From the NCBI RefSeq assembly GCF_028751195.1, contig NZ_CP066784.1, positions 4,526,001 through 4,590,000 on the forward strand: a stretch of DNA of 64,000 nucleotides, written 5' to 3'. The translations under genes were made by a program, and so were the position numbers. The number at the start of each line of letters is the position of its first letter. The stretch's first letter is position 1. Of this stretch, positions 44,675-54,484 are shown piece by piece. This DNA comes from Alicyclobacillus sp. ALC3. GTDB lineage: Bacteria > Bacillota > Bacilli > Alicyclobacillales > Alicyclobacillaceae. The notes under the pieces were generated by a model, which did not search any database, had not been told where the DNA came from, and saw nothing but the letters and a program-made list of their open reading frames with translations.

Positions 44675-46073
44675 GTGAACGAAGACACAGCAACCATTCA
44701 GTCAAAGGCTGTTGAGCGTCGGGACTTGATCATCGTGCTCACAGCCAGTGTTGGCCTGTTTTTATCAACATTAGACACTGGAATAATCAATGTCGCACTT
44801 CCGTCACTAGAGCGAAAGTTTGATGTGGGAATAAGTGAAATGGCTTGGTCTATCACTCTTTATCTCCTATTGTTGAGTGCTACCATCGTGATTTTTGCGA
44901 GAATCAGTGATCGGATCGGCAGACTAAAGGTCTATTTCTCGGGTTTGGTTCTATTTGCAGTCGCGTCTCTCCTATGTGGCTTCGCTTCGTCTGCGGTAGG
45001 ACTGATTCTGTTTAGAGGAATTCAGGGTATCGGAGCAGCAATGCTTCAAGCGACGGCAGCGCCTATTATCACGACACAGATTCCCCGTAATCGCCAAGGT
45101 ACTGCGCTTGGAACACTTGGTATGATGCTAGGTCTAGGGCCAGTTCTTGGGCCAAGTGTTGGGGGATTACTTTTGTCGTTTGTCGGTTGGCGATGGATTT
45201 TCTGGATCAACATTCCTATATGCGTGATAGGGCTTATTGGTACACAGAGACTGATGAGGATTAGAGAAAGAGCCGAGAAACACAGTTTCACTCAATCTGG
45301 TGGGGAGTTTCCTTCTGGGTGCGTCAGTGTTCGGGATTATTTATGGGCTTTCGGAAGCTGGTTCGCACGGAGTTACGAGGATATTTCCATATTGCTTGGC
45401 TGTAGTCGCATTCATCATCTATTTGCTTCGGGCAGCAAGGACAAGTCAGCCCATCGTGAAACTGCCACTATTTCGTAATGGCATCTTTAGTGTTTCGATT
45501 CTTTCCGTTACCATACTTGGTTTTGCAACTGCAATCGCGTTTGTTGTGCCTCCATATTTTCCCGAACAGATAGTTCACATTTCGCCGTGGCAGGTTGGAT
45601 TGGTCAATCTAGCAACGCCACTGGGTCTGGTTTTACTTTCTAGGGCATCTGGAAGACTCATCGGGAAATGGAGTGCAAGGAGGCTTATGGCAATAGGCTT
45701 GGGACTCATGTTCGCAACATTAACGACTCTCAGCGCGATGCAGGTGAGTTGGATGATTCTGTCCATTGTTGCGCTACTACTGCTGTATGGCTTTGGGGCT
45801 GGTGTTTTTGTCCCGGCAAATTTGTCAGCAATCATGGGAACAGTGGGGAGTGAATCACAAGGAACCATCGGTGCTGTACAGAGAATGGTACAAAATATCG
45901 GCATTGCTTTGGGTACGTCAGTGGCAGCACTGTTGATACGGTCAGGGTCAAAATTTGGAACAGCAGGGTACATGTCTGCGTTCAGAGGGGCTTGGATGGT
46001 TGCAGGTGGGGCGGTGCTGATTTGTTTGCTTGCATTGGGATTCGTGAACTTAATGCGAGGCAAGGTGCGTTAA
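44675..46073 (+). pseudogene. DHA2-type MFS multidrug exporter, frameshifted
   Basis: From GTG 44675 (GAGGTGG upstream) the first frame reads VGLFLSTLDTGIINVALPSLERKFDVGISEMAWSITLYLLLLSATIVIFARISDRIGRLKVYFSG, with the MFS loop, and GIQGIGAAMLQATAAPIITTQIPRNRQGTALGTLGMMLGLGPVLGPSVGG, the antiporter motif. At about 45300 the family pattern moves to a second frame: GSFLLGASVFGIIYGLSEAG and on to 46073. One base explains it. The joined protein would have 14 segments, about 465 residues. It is divergent from an ArsR regulator. The repeats at 43.8 and 46.1 kb flank the pair. Confidence 0.8.
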
Positions 46074-46138
46074 TCAGCCAGTGTTTACGTTTCAATGCCT
46101 CTCCGAACATCCCCTTCCACGCGCGATTTTTGGCGGCA

Positions 46139-46273
46139 TAACTTCAGCGGCGTTTTCAGGGGTTTGGGGTCGTTTTGGGACAATGTATCGAAAGCGGTTC
46201 GGAAGAACGAAGACAGGCCAATTTATGCGGCCTGTCTTCTGTGTGCAATGAGATATTGTTCCTCTTCCTGCGT
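46139..46273 (+). repeat. Dispersed repeat, copy 2
   Basis: GGCGTTTTCAGGGGTTTGGGGTCG, GACAATGT, AAGAACGAAGACAGGCC and GGCCTGTCTTC. The last two form a perfect 11-bp inverted repeat, GAAGACAGGCC/GGCCTGTCTTC, around AATTTATGC. Resembles 43775-43910 in the same orientation. Confidence 0.6.
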
Positions 46274-46276
46274 GAA

Positions 46277-46477
46277 TCAGTCGAGCGGATCGTCGTCACG
46301 ATACCCGGTCGGCACGTTAAACTCCATCAGAGCAGAATGCCCCGCGTCCTCGGCTATTCCGTGACCGCAAGAGCAGATGACTACAGAACCGCTGATTTCG
46401 ATAGCCATCCGACCGACTTGGGAGCCTGTTCGCCATTCGACTGTGCGATTACATTTTGTACACTGGATAATGAACAT
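46277..46477 (-). CDS. Small zinc-ribbon-like protein
   Basis: A 66-residue protein, MFIIQCTKCNRTVEWRTGSQ, then VGRMAIEISGSVVICSCGHGIAED. CxxC and CxC pairs about 30 residues apart suggest a zinc ribbon. The ATG at 46477 has GAGGA 7 nt upstream. It lies between a broken MFS gene and the YyaL gene, on the minus strand. Family not recognised. Confidence 0.6.
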   Translation of the reverse strand: MFIIQCTKCNRTVEWRTGSQVGRMAIEISGSVVICSCGHGIAEDAGHSALMEFNVPTGYRDDDPLD

Positions 46478-46847
46478 TGTGGGATTCCTCATTTCCCGTT
46501 GGAGTGTCCCCGGTTTGTTCCCGATGCACTGCAACTTGGCTGGGCGAGGCCGTTGCGTGATTTGGGAATCCCCGTGGGAATCTTTTTGGGAATCTGAGCA
46601 GTTGGATGTGGTTTCCCATCGTTGGAGTTAGATTCCGTCAGAATCCTTTTGTGGCGCGGATTCTTTGGGCCTAAATTCCGTCCGATGGAGCCTGTTGGAT
46701 GGGGTTATATCGGTCTGCAAAACCTTTACTATATAGAAACGGATATTTTTGGTCCTGGCCGACCATTTTACAAACTGCACAAATCTGCGTAGACATCCTC
46801 TTGTCAGTGTATACTGGAGGAAAATGCATCGAGAGGTGAGAGTTTGA
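46478..46847. other. Intergenic region before the YyaL-type gene
   Basis: About 370 bp without a supported gene. GGAATCCCCGTGGGAATC and AGATTCCGTCAGAATCC near 46570-46645 are small imperfect repeats of GGAAT/ATTCC. The 3' end should hold the promoter of the YyaL-type gene; TTGTCAGTGTATACTGG near 46801 is a candidate but the spacing is poor. Confidence 0.45.
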
Positions 46848-49001
46848 ATGACTAACCATTTCCATTCGGAAGGTCCAAAATGTACAAACCGCCTTATTCA
46901 TGAAAAGTCTCCGTACCTTTTACAGCACGCCCACAACCCGGTCGACTGGTACCCATGGTGCGACGAGGCCTTCAAGATCGCCCGGAGGTACAATCGTCCA
47001 ATCTTTTTGTCCATCGGCTACTCGTAGCCCTTCGGGGCTACGAGTGGCAATAAACGGGAATGGAGTAATATATGGACCTGTCATTGGTGTCACGTGATGG
47101 AACGCGAATCGTTTGAAGACGAAGAGGTCGCTGCAGTACTGAACGAACACTTTGTCGCGATCAAGGTCGACCGTGAGGAGAGGCCTGATATTGACCACAT
47201 CTATATGAGCGTGTGTCAAGCACTGACGGGGGAAGGCGGCTGGCCGCTGACCATTCTGCTGACTGCAAGTCAGGAGCCGTTCTTTGCAGGCACGTATTTT
47301 CCGAAGCACAGCCGTTACGGCCGCACTGGTCTGTTAGACCTGTTGCAGAAGGTTGCCGGACAGTGGGATGAGAAGCGTGATCAAGTCCTCGCTTCCGGCA
47401 GTCAGATTGCCGCTCAAATGAAGCCGTATCTGGAACAGTCAACCAGTGGGGAAGTGAGCGAGGGACTGGCGCATGATGCTGCCAACCGATTGCTCGATAC
47501 GTTTGACACAGAGTACGGCGGCTTTGGAAACTCGCCGAAGTTTCCCACTCCGCATGAACTGATGTTTTTGTTGCGCTATGCGACCCGCTTTGAGAGACCA
47601 GACCTGCGTGAAATCGTGGTACGCACCCTGACAGGCATGATGCACGGGGGCATTTATGACCATGTTGGATTTGGCTTTTCGCGATACTCTACTGATCGCC
47701 AGTGGCTCGTCCCGCACTTTGAGAAGATGCTTTATGACAACGCGCTATTGACGATCGCGCTTGTCGAAGCGTATCAGGTAACTCATGACGACACGTTTGC
47801 GAAGCGGGCGCGCGAGGTCTTGACGTACGTGCTGCGAGACATGACGTCAGACGACGGGGGGTTCTACTGTGCTGAGGATGCTGATTCTGAGGGAGTGGAG
47901 GGCAAGTTTTACGTCTGGACACCCACAGAAGTCAAGGACGTCCTTGGTGCTGAAGCAGGTGAGCGGGTATGCAGGTGGTTCGGGATCGATGAAAAGGGCA
48001 ACTTTGAAGGACACAGTATCCCCAATACAATCGGTAAAAATTTGTTCGTGTTCGCTGCGGCGGAGGGGCTGAGTGAGGCCGAGTGGTGTGAAGAACTTGA
48101 GCGTTCTCGGCAGAAGCTGTTCGATGTGCGTGAGAAACGCGTTCACCCACATAAAGACGATAAGGTGCTGTGCGCGTGGAACGGGCTAATGATAGCCGCC
48201 CTCAGCATCGCCGGCCGTGTCTTGGGCAGCAGCGAGTACACAGACGCGGCAAGCAGAGCCGTGTCGTTTGTTCGCACGAGTCTAGTCGACCGGGAAGGGC
48301 ATTTACTCGCACGCGTCCGCAATGGTCAATCCGCTCATTCGGGCACGCTTGATGACTATGCCTTTCTCATTCTCGGGCTGACAGAGCTCTACGAGACGAC
48401 CTTTGATCTGGACTACCTGCGCTTCGCGGTGCGTCTTCAATCTGATATGCGGCGACGGTTTTGGGATGAGGCGGCTGGGGGGTTCTACTTGGTCGCCAAC
48501 GACGCCGAACAGTTGTTGGCCCGCCCCAAAGAAGTGTACGATGGGGCGCTGCCATCAGGAAACTCTGTCGCGGCTTACAATTTGATTCGACTCTCGCGAC
48601 TGACGGGTGACATCATGTGGGCAGAAATGGCTGGGCGAGTGCTGACTGCATTCGCCGGTGATGTGGCCCACTATCCAGCTGGCTACACGTTTTACCTCAT
48701 GGCGCTCCTGTTGGCCACTGGTCCGGGACAGGAGTTGGTGCTTGCAGGATGGTCTGACGACGAAGCGACAAAGCATGCTTTGGCAACCGTCGCCAAACGC
48801 TTTTTGCCAGAGGCAGTCGTTTTGTTTCATGACGAAATGATACCTAGTCGTGTCTGGGAAGAGATTTCCCCGTTTAGCAAAGACCAAGCCGTTGTGGGTG
48901 GACAGGTAACGCTTTACGTCTGTGAAAACTACGCCTGTCAGGCCCCCACGCACGATATCGTGTCAGCCTTAGAAAGGCTAATAGGAAACACGGACCTCTG
49001 A
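46848..49001 (+). pseudogene. YyaL-type thioredoxin-domain protein (DUF255) interrupted by a 51-nt stop-containing insertion
   Basis: From the ATG at 46848, 9 nt after GAGGTGA, the frame reads TNRLIHEKSPYLLQHAHNPVDWYPWCDEAF and IFLSIGYS, then TAG at 47025. The same frame resumes at 47076 as TCHWCHVMERESFEDEEVAAVLNEHFVAIKVDREERPDID and continues intact to 49001 with the (alpha/alpha)6 barrel of the family. In relatives GYS is followed directly by TCHWCH, so exactly 51 nt (17 codons) are inserted before the CxxC site. The insertion includes a very stable hairpin. Restart at ATG 47097 would give a protein without CxxC. About 700 residues when complete. Apart from the insertion no defect is seen. 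Confidence 0.85.
47020..47045 (+). repeat. 11-bp perfect hairpin with UUCG loop spanning the last sense codon and the stop
   Basis: ACTCGTAGCCC (47020-47030), TTCG, GGGCTACGAGT (47035-47045). All 11 pairs match and the loop is a C(UUCG)G tetraloop, the most stable kind known. The 5' arm contains the codon TCG (47022-47024) and TAG (47025-47027). Confidence 0.9.
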
Positions 49002-49082
49002 CGCATACAGTTGGTTGAAACCGTATAACATGAAAAGCAAAGCCCCATCCTAGAAACACAAGTCAAGCGAAGGGTGGCAGCT

Positions 49083-49313
49083 ATGGGAACGAAGTTTGTT
49101 CGGGTGCGCAAGGACTGGCGGGGCAATATCACCCACCTCCAGACGAACGATGGCGACGTCGTCACGATTGACGAGGCGAGGCGCATGGCGATGGAAGGGG
49201 AGGTCGACTCGCTCTCCGATATCCATGCGGATGGCTCATGGGAAATTGACCATACGGCGGGTACTAACCAGTACGAACAGGGGGCGAATTTGGACACATT
49301 ACCCGAATTTTGA
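49083..49313 (+). CDS. DUF3892 small protein
   Basis: A 76-residue protein, MGTKFVRVRKDWRGNITHLQ, TNDGDVVTIDEARRMAMEGE and VDSLSDIHADGSWEIDHTAGTN. The IDEARRMAxxGxVDSL pattern fits DUF3892, a family of small Bacillales proteins of unknown role. AGGGTGG lies 5 nt before the ATG. A strong terminator follows 23 nt after the stop, so it is probably transcribed alone or as the last gene after the YyaL-type gene. Confidence 0.72.
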   Translation: MGTKFVRVRKDWRGNITHLQTNDGDVVTIDEARRMAMEGEVDSLSDIHADGSWEIDHTAGTNQYEQGANLDTLPEF

Positions 49314-49335
49314 ACCGAATATGAGCGCGAAGGCA

Positions 49336-49385
49336 AGAGGGGTTGTTCACAGTGCGACGGGCACTGAGGAACAGCCCCTCTTTTT
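49336..49385 (+). terminator. Rho-independent terminator
   Basis: AAGAGGGGTTGTTC pairs with GAACAGCCCCTCTT, with one bulge, and is followed by TTTT. It ends the DUF3892 transcript. Confidence 0.85.
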
Positions 49386-49552
49386 GCTCTTTAAACTTTC
49401 ACCGTCGGATGAGCAGGACTTACATGCGGTAGTGCCGAAGCATAGAAACTAGTGGTGAAATTTCGCTCCTTTTTGTCTCTGTTGCCCGTTTTTGTCACTG
49501 CGTGTCGCCGATGAAATCCCGCTTGGTTGGATGAATTAAGGAGGTACCTGTT

Positions 49553-52414
49553 TTGAACAAACGAGGTTGGATGGCGCTGTGCACTGCCGCCGCGCTGTCA
49601 ACTGCCATGCCGCTAACAGCTACATTGCCTGTGAACGCCAGCACGAACAGCTCGTCTGTGACTTACACGCTCAGTCAGAATGCGATTGTCTTGAACGGTC
49701 AACCCGTGATGACCGTAACGCGTATCGTCCACAACAACACAACTTATATGCCGGTTTGGTACATTGAACAGGTGTTGAAGAAGCTAAACATAGACGCTAC
49801 GTGGAGTGGTACCTCGTGGGATTTCGTCCTTCCCAGTACGGTCCAACCGGGTCTCAGTAACATTTCGCCAACGCCTGGGTCTACTGCGATTCGCATCAAC
49901 GGAACCGCCGTGGCGAACATTACCGCGATTGATTATTTGGACCCAAGTTCCCCTGGAAACATAATAGCCTATGTCCCAATCTGGGACCTAAGCGCTGTCC
50001 TTCAGAGGATGGGGGTCAACGCATCATGGAACGGTCAGACTTGGACATTGACGAGTAGCCCAACCGTATCCACTGGGAGTGGGGGCAGCGGCTCGAGCGG
50101 TGGAGCGCCATCTACCGTCACGGGCTCGACACCGCCGCCTCGGTCCTCTAGCAGTGTATACCCAGTCTCTCAGGCTGATGTATTGCTTAACGGCCAATCA
50201 GTCATGAAGGTCTACCGCATCGTGAGCGGAGGTACTACATACATCCCTGTCTGGTACCTCGATGAGATTCTTGCAAAAGTTGGCGTGACCGGGAAGTGGG
50301 ACGGGACAGCGTGGGCACTTACGGTGCCAAGTACCATGAAGGTGGACCTTTCCAACATTCAACTTGGCACAGGCTACACCACCGTAACCTTGAACGGTAC
50401 GGCCGTGTCGAAGATCACGGCGATTGTTTACGAAGACCCCAATATGCCCACTGTGCAGACGAGTTACTTGCCAATTTGGTACCTGACTTCTGTGTTGCAA
50501 CGTTTTGGGGTCTCCAACCAGTGGAATGGCGACAATTTAGTCTGGAATCTCACAACCACACAGACTAAACAGACCGGGTACAACACCTATGACAAAACCG
50601 GTAGTTTGCTCGGTAACTACGGTACAGAGGCCGCCGCACAGAGCGCAATTGCTAACACGCCGGGCGCATACGTGACAGATGCGGCTCTTGGTACAATTGT
50701 CTACACCACGCCGGACTTTGCCGCCTTTACGAAGGCTGGCCAATTGATCGGCGATTACACCACAGAATCAGCTGCTCAGAACCAACTGTCGAATCAACCT
50801 GGCGGAACTGTCAGGGATGAGCTCAACGGAGGCAAAGTTGTTTACACGGAGCCCGACTTTGCTGCGTACGCGGCGCCACTTACGACGCCAACGGACTATG
50901 TCACGCAGTGGGCTGCGGTCAATGCCATTTCGGGCAAGGCGAACGGATTTGTTGTGGACACACTGACAGGCCAAGTGGTCAAACAGCCGGTGAACGAGTA
51001 CAGACTCGACAGCAGTGGTTTGTGGGTCAGCAGCGTGTATGGCTACCTCGGCACCGTAGTTCCACCGTTTGCTGTGTCAGGAGGCGTCTACCTCGTCATT
51101 GATAACGCCAACTCCCCGTATTTGAATCATTTCTTTTATCTCTCCCAAAACGGGAAGTATGTAGGGAAGGATGAAGGCACTTGGGAAAACCCCTTCCGTA
51201 CGGCTGACCTGCGCTTCGCAGCGCCAAGCAGTGTGACGCCGAGTGTGATTGACTCTTGGCTCGTCAGCAACAACTCCCCACTGCAGGGCCTCGGGTCCGC
51301 ATACATCGAGGCTCAAAATATATACGGGGTGAACGCAACGTATTTGCTTGCACATTCCATTGAGGAGACCGGGTGGGGGCGGAGTCAAATTGCACTAGAC
51401 AAGAACAACCTATTCGGTTACGGCGCTTATGATTCGAACCCTGGCCCCGATGCTGGTTTCTTCCCGTCCAACGAGTACGCCATCTTGTTTCAGGCGTATG
51501 AAGTGCGAAACAACTATCTGAACCCGGGCAGTTCGAACTTCTATCAGACACCAACGCTCGACGGTATGAACGAAAACTACGCGACGAGCCACACGTGGTC
51601 GACGAGCATTGCGAGCCTCATGAATCAGTTTGTCGATCAGACCGGGGGCAGCATCGCTGCGTATACCCAGTACAAGGCGTCAAACAAGGCACCTGTGCCG
51701 TCGTCCTCTACAGAACCAGAGTATTGGATGAATGGCGGACAGGGAGTCGTGCTCAGCAACCCGTGGACCGACTTGCCAGTGGAGCCGGGTCCGTACATGG
51801 GTGGCTCAGTGGTGTTTCCCGGTACGCTTTCCGTGGGGTCGAGTGGGGCAGCCGTGATGCAAGTTCAGACTGCGCTCAACCAGGCTGGTGCCAGCCCGCA
51901 GTTGGCCGTGGATGGACAGTACGGGCCGTTGACAGAAGCTGCAGTTACCGCTTATCAGCAGGCTCATAAAATCTCCGAGACAACGTACGGCACAGTAGAT
52001 GCGGCAACGTGGAACAGTTTGTTCCCTGGAGCCACTTCTGGGGCTGCGCAGAGCTTGCCAGTTGGCACAGCGGTGACGATTGACTCGATGCAGATGGGGA
52101 TGGACGGGTCGTATGTGACAGAGTGGTACCACATCACAGCGGGTAATGTCACTGGCTGGGTAGACTCTGCGTACATCAGCTTTACCAACGTCTATAGAGC
52201 CATGGCATCCGGCTATAGTGTCCCGATTTACGCAACAGAATCAACGGCTGGGACACCGGTAGACGTTATTCACACCGGGGATTACGTAGTTGCAGCGAAC
52301 CCGACGCCAGACGCGAATGGCTTTATTGCCGTGCAAATGGTGAACCAAACGACAAGAGCTCTCTATACAGGCTTCATCAGCAGTTCCGCAGCGACATTGT
52401 CTAAGTTGCCATAA
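49553..52414 (+). CDS. Secreted glucosaminidase with copper-amine-oxidase-like, peptidoglycan-binding and SH3-like domains
   Basis: A 953-residue exported protein with a signal peptide (MNKRGWMALCTAAALSTAMP, cut near VNAS). Residues about 35-340 hold two pairs of copper-amine-oxidase N-terminal-like domains (YMPVWYIEQVLKKL, YIPVWYLDEILAKVG), then three repeats of about 45 residues (PDFAAFTKAGQLIGDYTTESAAQ). A GH73-like glucosaminidase domain follows (SAYIEAQNIYGVNATYLLAHSIEETGWGRS, with Glu604 or Glu605 as acid, then NNLFGYGAYDSNP), a PG_binding_1 domain (VDGQYGPLTEAAVTAYQQAH) and a C-terminal SH3-like part. It should bind and cut peptidoglycan. The start is TTG with GGAGG upstream. Gene intact. 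Confidence 0.85.
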   Translation: MNKRGWMALCTAAALSTAMPLTATLPVNASTNSSSVTYTLSQNAIVLNGQPVMTVTRIVHNNTTYMPVWYIEQVLKKLNIDATWSGTSWDFVLPSTVQPGLSNISPTPGSTAIRINGTAVANITAIDYLDPSSPGNIIAYVPIWDLSAVLQRMGVNASWNGQTWTLTSSPTVSTGSGGSGSSGGAPSTVTGSTPPPRSSSSVYPVSQADVLLNGQSVMKVYRIVSGGTTYIPVWYLDEILAKVGVTGKWDGTAWALTVPSTMKVDLSNIQLGTGYTTVTLNGTAVSKITAIVYEDPNMPTVQTSYLPIWYLTSVLQRFGVSNQWNGDNLVWNLTTTQTKQTGYNTYDKTGSLLGNYGTEAAAQSAIANTPGAYVTDAALGTIVYTTPDFAAFTKAGQLIGDYTTESAAQNQLSNQPGGTVRDELNGGKVVYTEPDFAAYAAPLTTPTDYVTQWAAVNAISGKANGFVVDTLTGQVVKQPVNEYRLDSSGLWVSSVYGYLGTVVPPFAVSGGVYLVIDNANSPYLNHFFYLSQNGKYVGKDEGTWENPFRTADLRFAAPSSVTPSVIDSWLVSNNSPLQGLGSAYIEAQNIYGVNATYLLAHSIEETGWGRSQIALDKNNLFGYGAYDSNPGPDAGFFPSNEYAILFQAYEVRNNYLNPGSSNFYQTPTLDGMNENYATSHTWSTSIASLMNQFVDQTGGSIAAYTQYKASNKAPVPSSSTEPEYWMNGGQGVVLSNPWTDLPVEPGPYMGGSVVFPGTLSVGSSGAAVMQVQTALNQAGASPQLAVDGQYGPLTEAAVTAYQQAHKISETTYGTVDAATWNSLFPGATSGAAQSLPVGTAVTIDSMQMGMDGSYVTEWYHITAGNVTGWVDSAYISFTNVYRAMASGYSVPIYATESTAGTPVDVIHTGDYVVAANPTPDANGFIAVQMVNQTTRALYTGFISSSAATLSKLP

Positions 52415-52428
52415 GACCTCTCTAGGAA

Positions 52429-53331
52429 TTAGCGAATCCAGAGAGACGCGAGAAAAGATACAAACATCAGGCCACCAAAGCTTAAAAGGTGGCTTGATGT
52501 CGCCTTCACAGCTCTGTGCAGGTTAGACGGTTCGGTAAACCGAAAGAACAACCGCGTCGGCAAGATGGCAGATGGGGCGGCGAGAATGACGAGTAACGAC
52601 CATGGTGTAATGTCCTTCCACAAAACGAGCCCAATGACCATCAGGTAACTGACAGTGAACACCATGGCGAGCAAAATCCGACCCCGTTCACGGCCAATCA
52701 AGATCGCGATGGTGCGACGTCCGCCCACGCGGTCTTGTTCCATGTCCCGAATGTTGTTGCCAAGCAGAATTGAGCCGATGAGCAAGCCAATGGGGATGGA
52801 GACAAGTGCTGCTCGCCCGGTGACTTCTCCGCTCTGCAGGTAGAAAGCCAGCAAAATGATTGCAGGTCCCATCGCAGTCGCTGCTGCGAGCTCGCCAAAG
52901 GGAGTGTATGCAAGCGGCCAAGGGCCACCCGAGTAGAAGTATGCGACAGCAAGACAGCCTGTGCCGATGACCGCGATCCACCAAGTGGTTGTCGCACAAA
53001 TGAACACGCCAAGGCCTACCGAGACCCCGATACAAAGCCACGCAATCAGGAGAACTGTGCGGGGGGTAACGCCATCCCGGACGATGGTGCCGGAGATGCC
53101 GACCATCTCGTGGGTATCGAGCCCGCGTTTGTAGTCGAAGTATTCATTAAACATGTTCGTAGCACTTTGAATGAGGACGGACGCGAGCAGAAAGGCGGCA
53201 AACAATGGGACTCGTGCGTGGCCTTCTGCCCACGCGAGTCCGCTGCCAACGAACACAGGAACAAGGGATGCTGTTAATGTAAACGGACGGAAGAGCCGCC
53301 AGGCAATATCAAACCGCTGACGCCACGTCAT
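52429..53331 (-). CDS. menA: 1,4-dihydroxy-2-naphthoate polyprenyltransferase
   Basis: A 300-residue UbiA-family membrane protein with about eight helices. The first prenyl-diphosphate motif is NMFNEYFDYKRGLD (residues 59-72) and the second is GNNIRDMEQDRVGGRRT. It prenylates DHNA to demethylmenaquinone. Start at ATG 53331, 8 nt after GAGGTGG; the codons further upstream are less likely. It is divergent from menB-menE, a common arrangement in Bacillales, and converges with the glucosaminidase gene with only 14 nt between stops. Confidence 0.92.
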   Translation of the reverse strand: MTWRQRFDIAWRLFRPFTLTASLVPVFVGSGLAWAEGHARVPLFAAFLLASVLIQSATNMFNEYFDYKRGLDTHEMVGISGTIVRDGVTPRTVLLIAWLCIGVSVGLGVFICATTTWWIAVIGTGCLAVAYFYSGGPWPLAYTPFGELAAATAMGPAIILLAFYLQSGEVTGRAALVSIPIGLLIGSILLGNNIRDMEQDRVGGRRTIAILIGRERGRILLAMVFTVSYLMVIGLVLWKDITPWSLLVILAAPSAILPTRLFFRFTEPSNLHRAVKATSSHLLSFGGLMFVSFLASLWIR

Positions 53332-53515
53332 GAGAAGCGCCACCTCTCTATTAGAAATCATCGCCCGACAGGACGCATGTTACCCCATGGGTACTCTTCG
53401 AATCATAGCAAATGATAGTCGCTGAAGCTACGGCATCCTTCCGTGATGTAAGGAAGTGAGTGCCAAGTGGTCGCACGTTCATACACCACAGGGGCCGATT
53501 GCTGTGAAGGTGAGT

Positions 53516-53545
53516 TTGGGACGCTCGGACGAGGTTTGTTATAAT
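53516..53545 (+). promoter_or_regulatory. Sigma-A promoter of menBE
   Basis: TTGGGA and TATAAT separated by 18 nt, about 90 nt before the menB start. The leader between has a small GC-rich hairpin (GTGGGGCTTTGCCCAC). Confidence 0.7.
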
Positions 53546-53641
53546 GACAACGGTGAATGTTTGAGGTTAGAGGTACTCTTACAGCGAATTCGTGTGGGGC
53601 TTTGCCCACGTGCAGAGCTGACCGGGGAGGATGTTGAGCGA

Positions 53642-54460
53642 ATGGCGTTACAGTGGGAAACCGTGAAGGAATACCAAGATATCAGGTACGAACGGGCGGA
53701 GGGAATCGCCAAAGTCACAATCAATCGGCCCGAGGTTCGAAATGCATTTCGTCCGGAGACGGTTCAAGAGTTGATCGACGCGTTCAACCACATTCGTGAC
53801 GACGAGACAACCGGAGTGGTGCTTTTTACGGGAGAGGGAGATAAGGCATTTTGCTCCGGTGGGGACCAGCGCTTTCGCGGTCAAGGTGGGTATGTAGGCG
53901 GTGACCATGTACCTCGTTTGAACGTCTTGGACCTTCAGAAGCAAATTCGGCAGTTGCCAAAGCCGGTCATCGCGGTTGTCGCGGGATATGCCATCGGCGG
54001 CGGCCACGTTTTGCACTTGGTCTGTGATTTGACGATTGCTGCCGACAATGCCGTGTTTGGCCAGACTGGCCCAAAGGTCGGAAGTTTCGATGCCGGCTAC
54101 GGCGCGACGTTGTTGGCCCGCACGGTGGGTCACAAGAAGGCGAAGGAAATCTGGTACCTGTGTCGGCAGTACAACGCTCAGGAAGCTCTCGACATGGGTC
54201 TTGTGAACACAGTCGTACCGCTCGCGCAGCTGCAAGAAGAGGCCGAGCAGTGGGCGCGTGAAATTGTTGAGAAGAGTCCAATCGCGATTCGTTTCCTGAA
54301 GGCGGCCTTCTTGGCCGACACCGATGGATTGCTTGGTATTCAGCAACTGGCCGGTGACTCGACGATGTTGTACTACATGACAGAGGAAGCCCACGAAGGT
54401 AAAAACGCGTACTTGGAAAAGAGAAAGCCGGACTTCCGCAAATTCAGGAGACTACCTTGA
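53642..54460 (+). CDS. menB: 1,4-dihydroxy-2-naphthoyl-CoA synthase
   Basis: A 272-residue crotonase-fold enzyme that closes the naphthoate ring. Motifs: ITINRPEVRNAFRPETVQELIDAF, FCSGGDQRFRGQGGYVG (oxyanion loop), VAGYAIGGGHVLHLVCDLTIAADNAVFGQTGPKVGSFDAGYGATLLAR with the catalytic Asp, and the C-terminal MTEEAHEGKNAYLEKRKPDFRKFRRLP, characteristic of MenB. The ATG at 53642 is preceded by GGGGAGG. menE follows after 24 nt. It is intact and of normal length. Confidence 0.95.
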   Translation: MALQWETVKEYQDIRYERAEGIAKVTINRPEVRNAFRPETVQELIDAFNHIRDDETTGVVLFTGEGDKAFCSGGDQRFRGQGGYVGGDHVPRLNVLDLQKQIRQLPKPVIAVVAGYAIGGGHVLHLVCDLTIAADNAVFGQTGPKVGSFDAGYGATLLARTVGHKKAKEIWYLCRQYNAQEALDMGLVNTVVPLAQLQEEAEQWAREIVEKSPIAIRFLKAAFLADTDGLLGIQQLAGDSTMLYYMTEEAHEGKNAYLEKRKPDFRKFRRLP

Positions 54461-54484
54461 ACGCTGGTGTGAGGAGGCCGAACG

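Noticed and set aside
47025..47075. T4 gene 60-type translational bypass as a firm call
   Set aside because: Gap length, stop position and UUCG hairpin fit, but the codon before the resumption point (TGG) does not match the take-off codon TCG, so it is kept only as a hypothesis.
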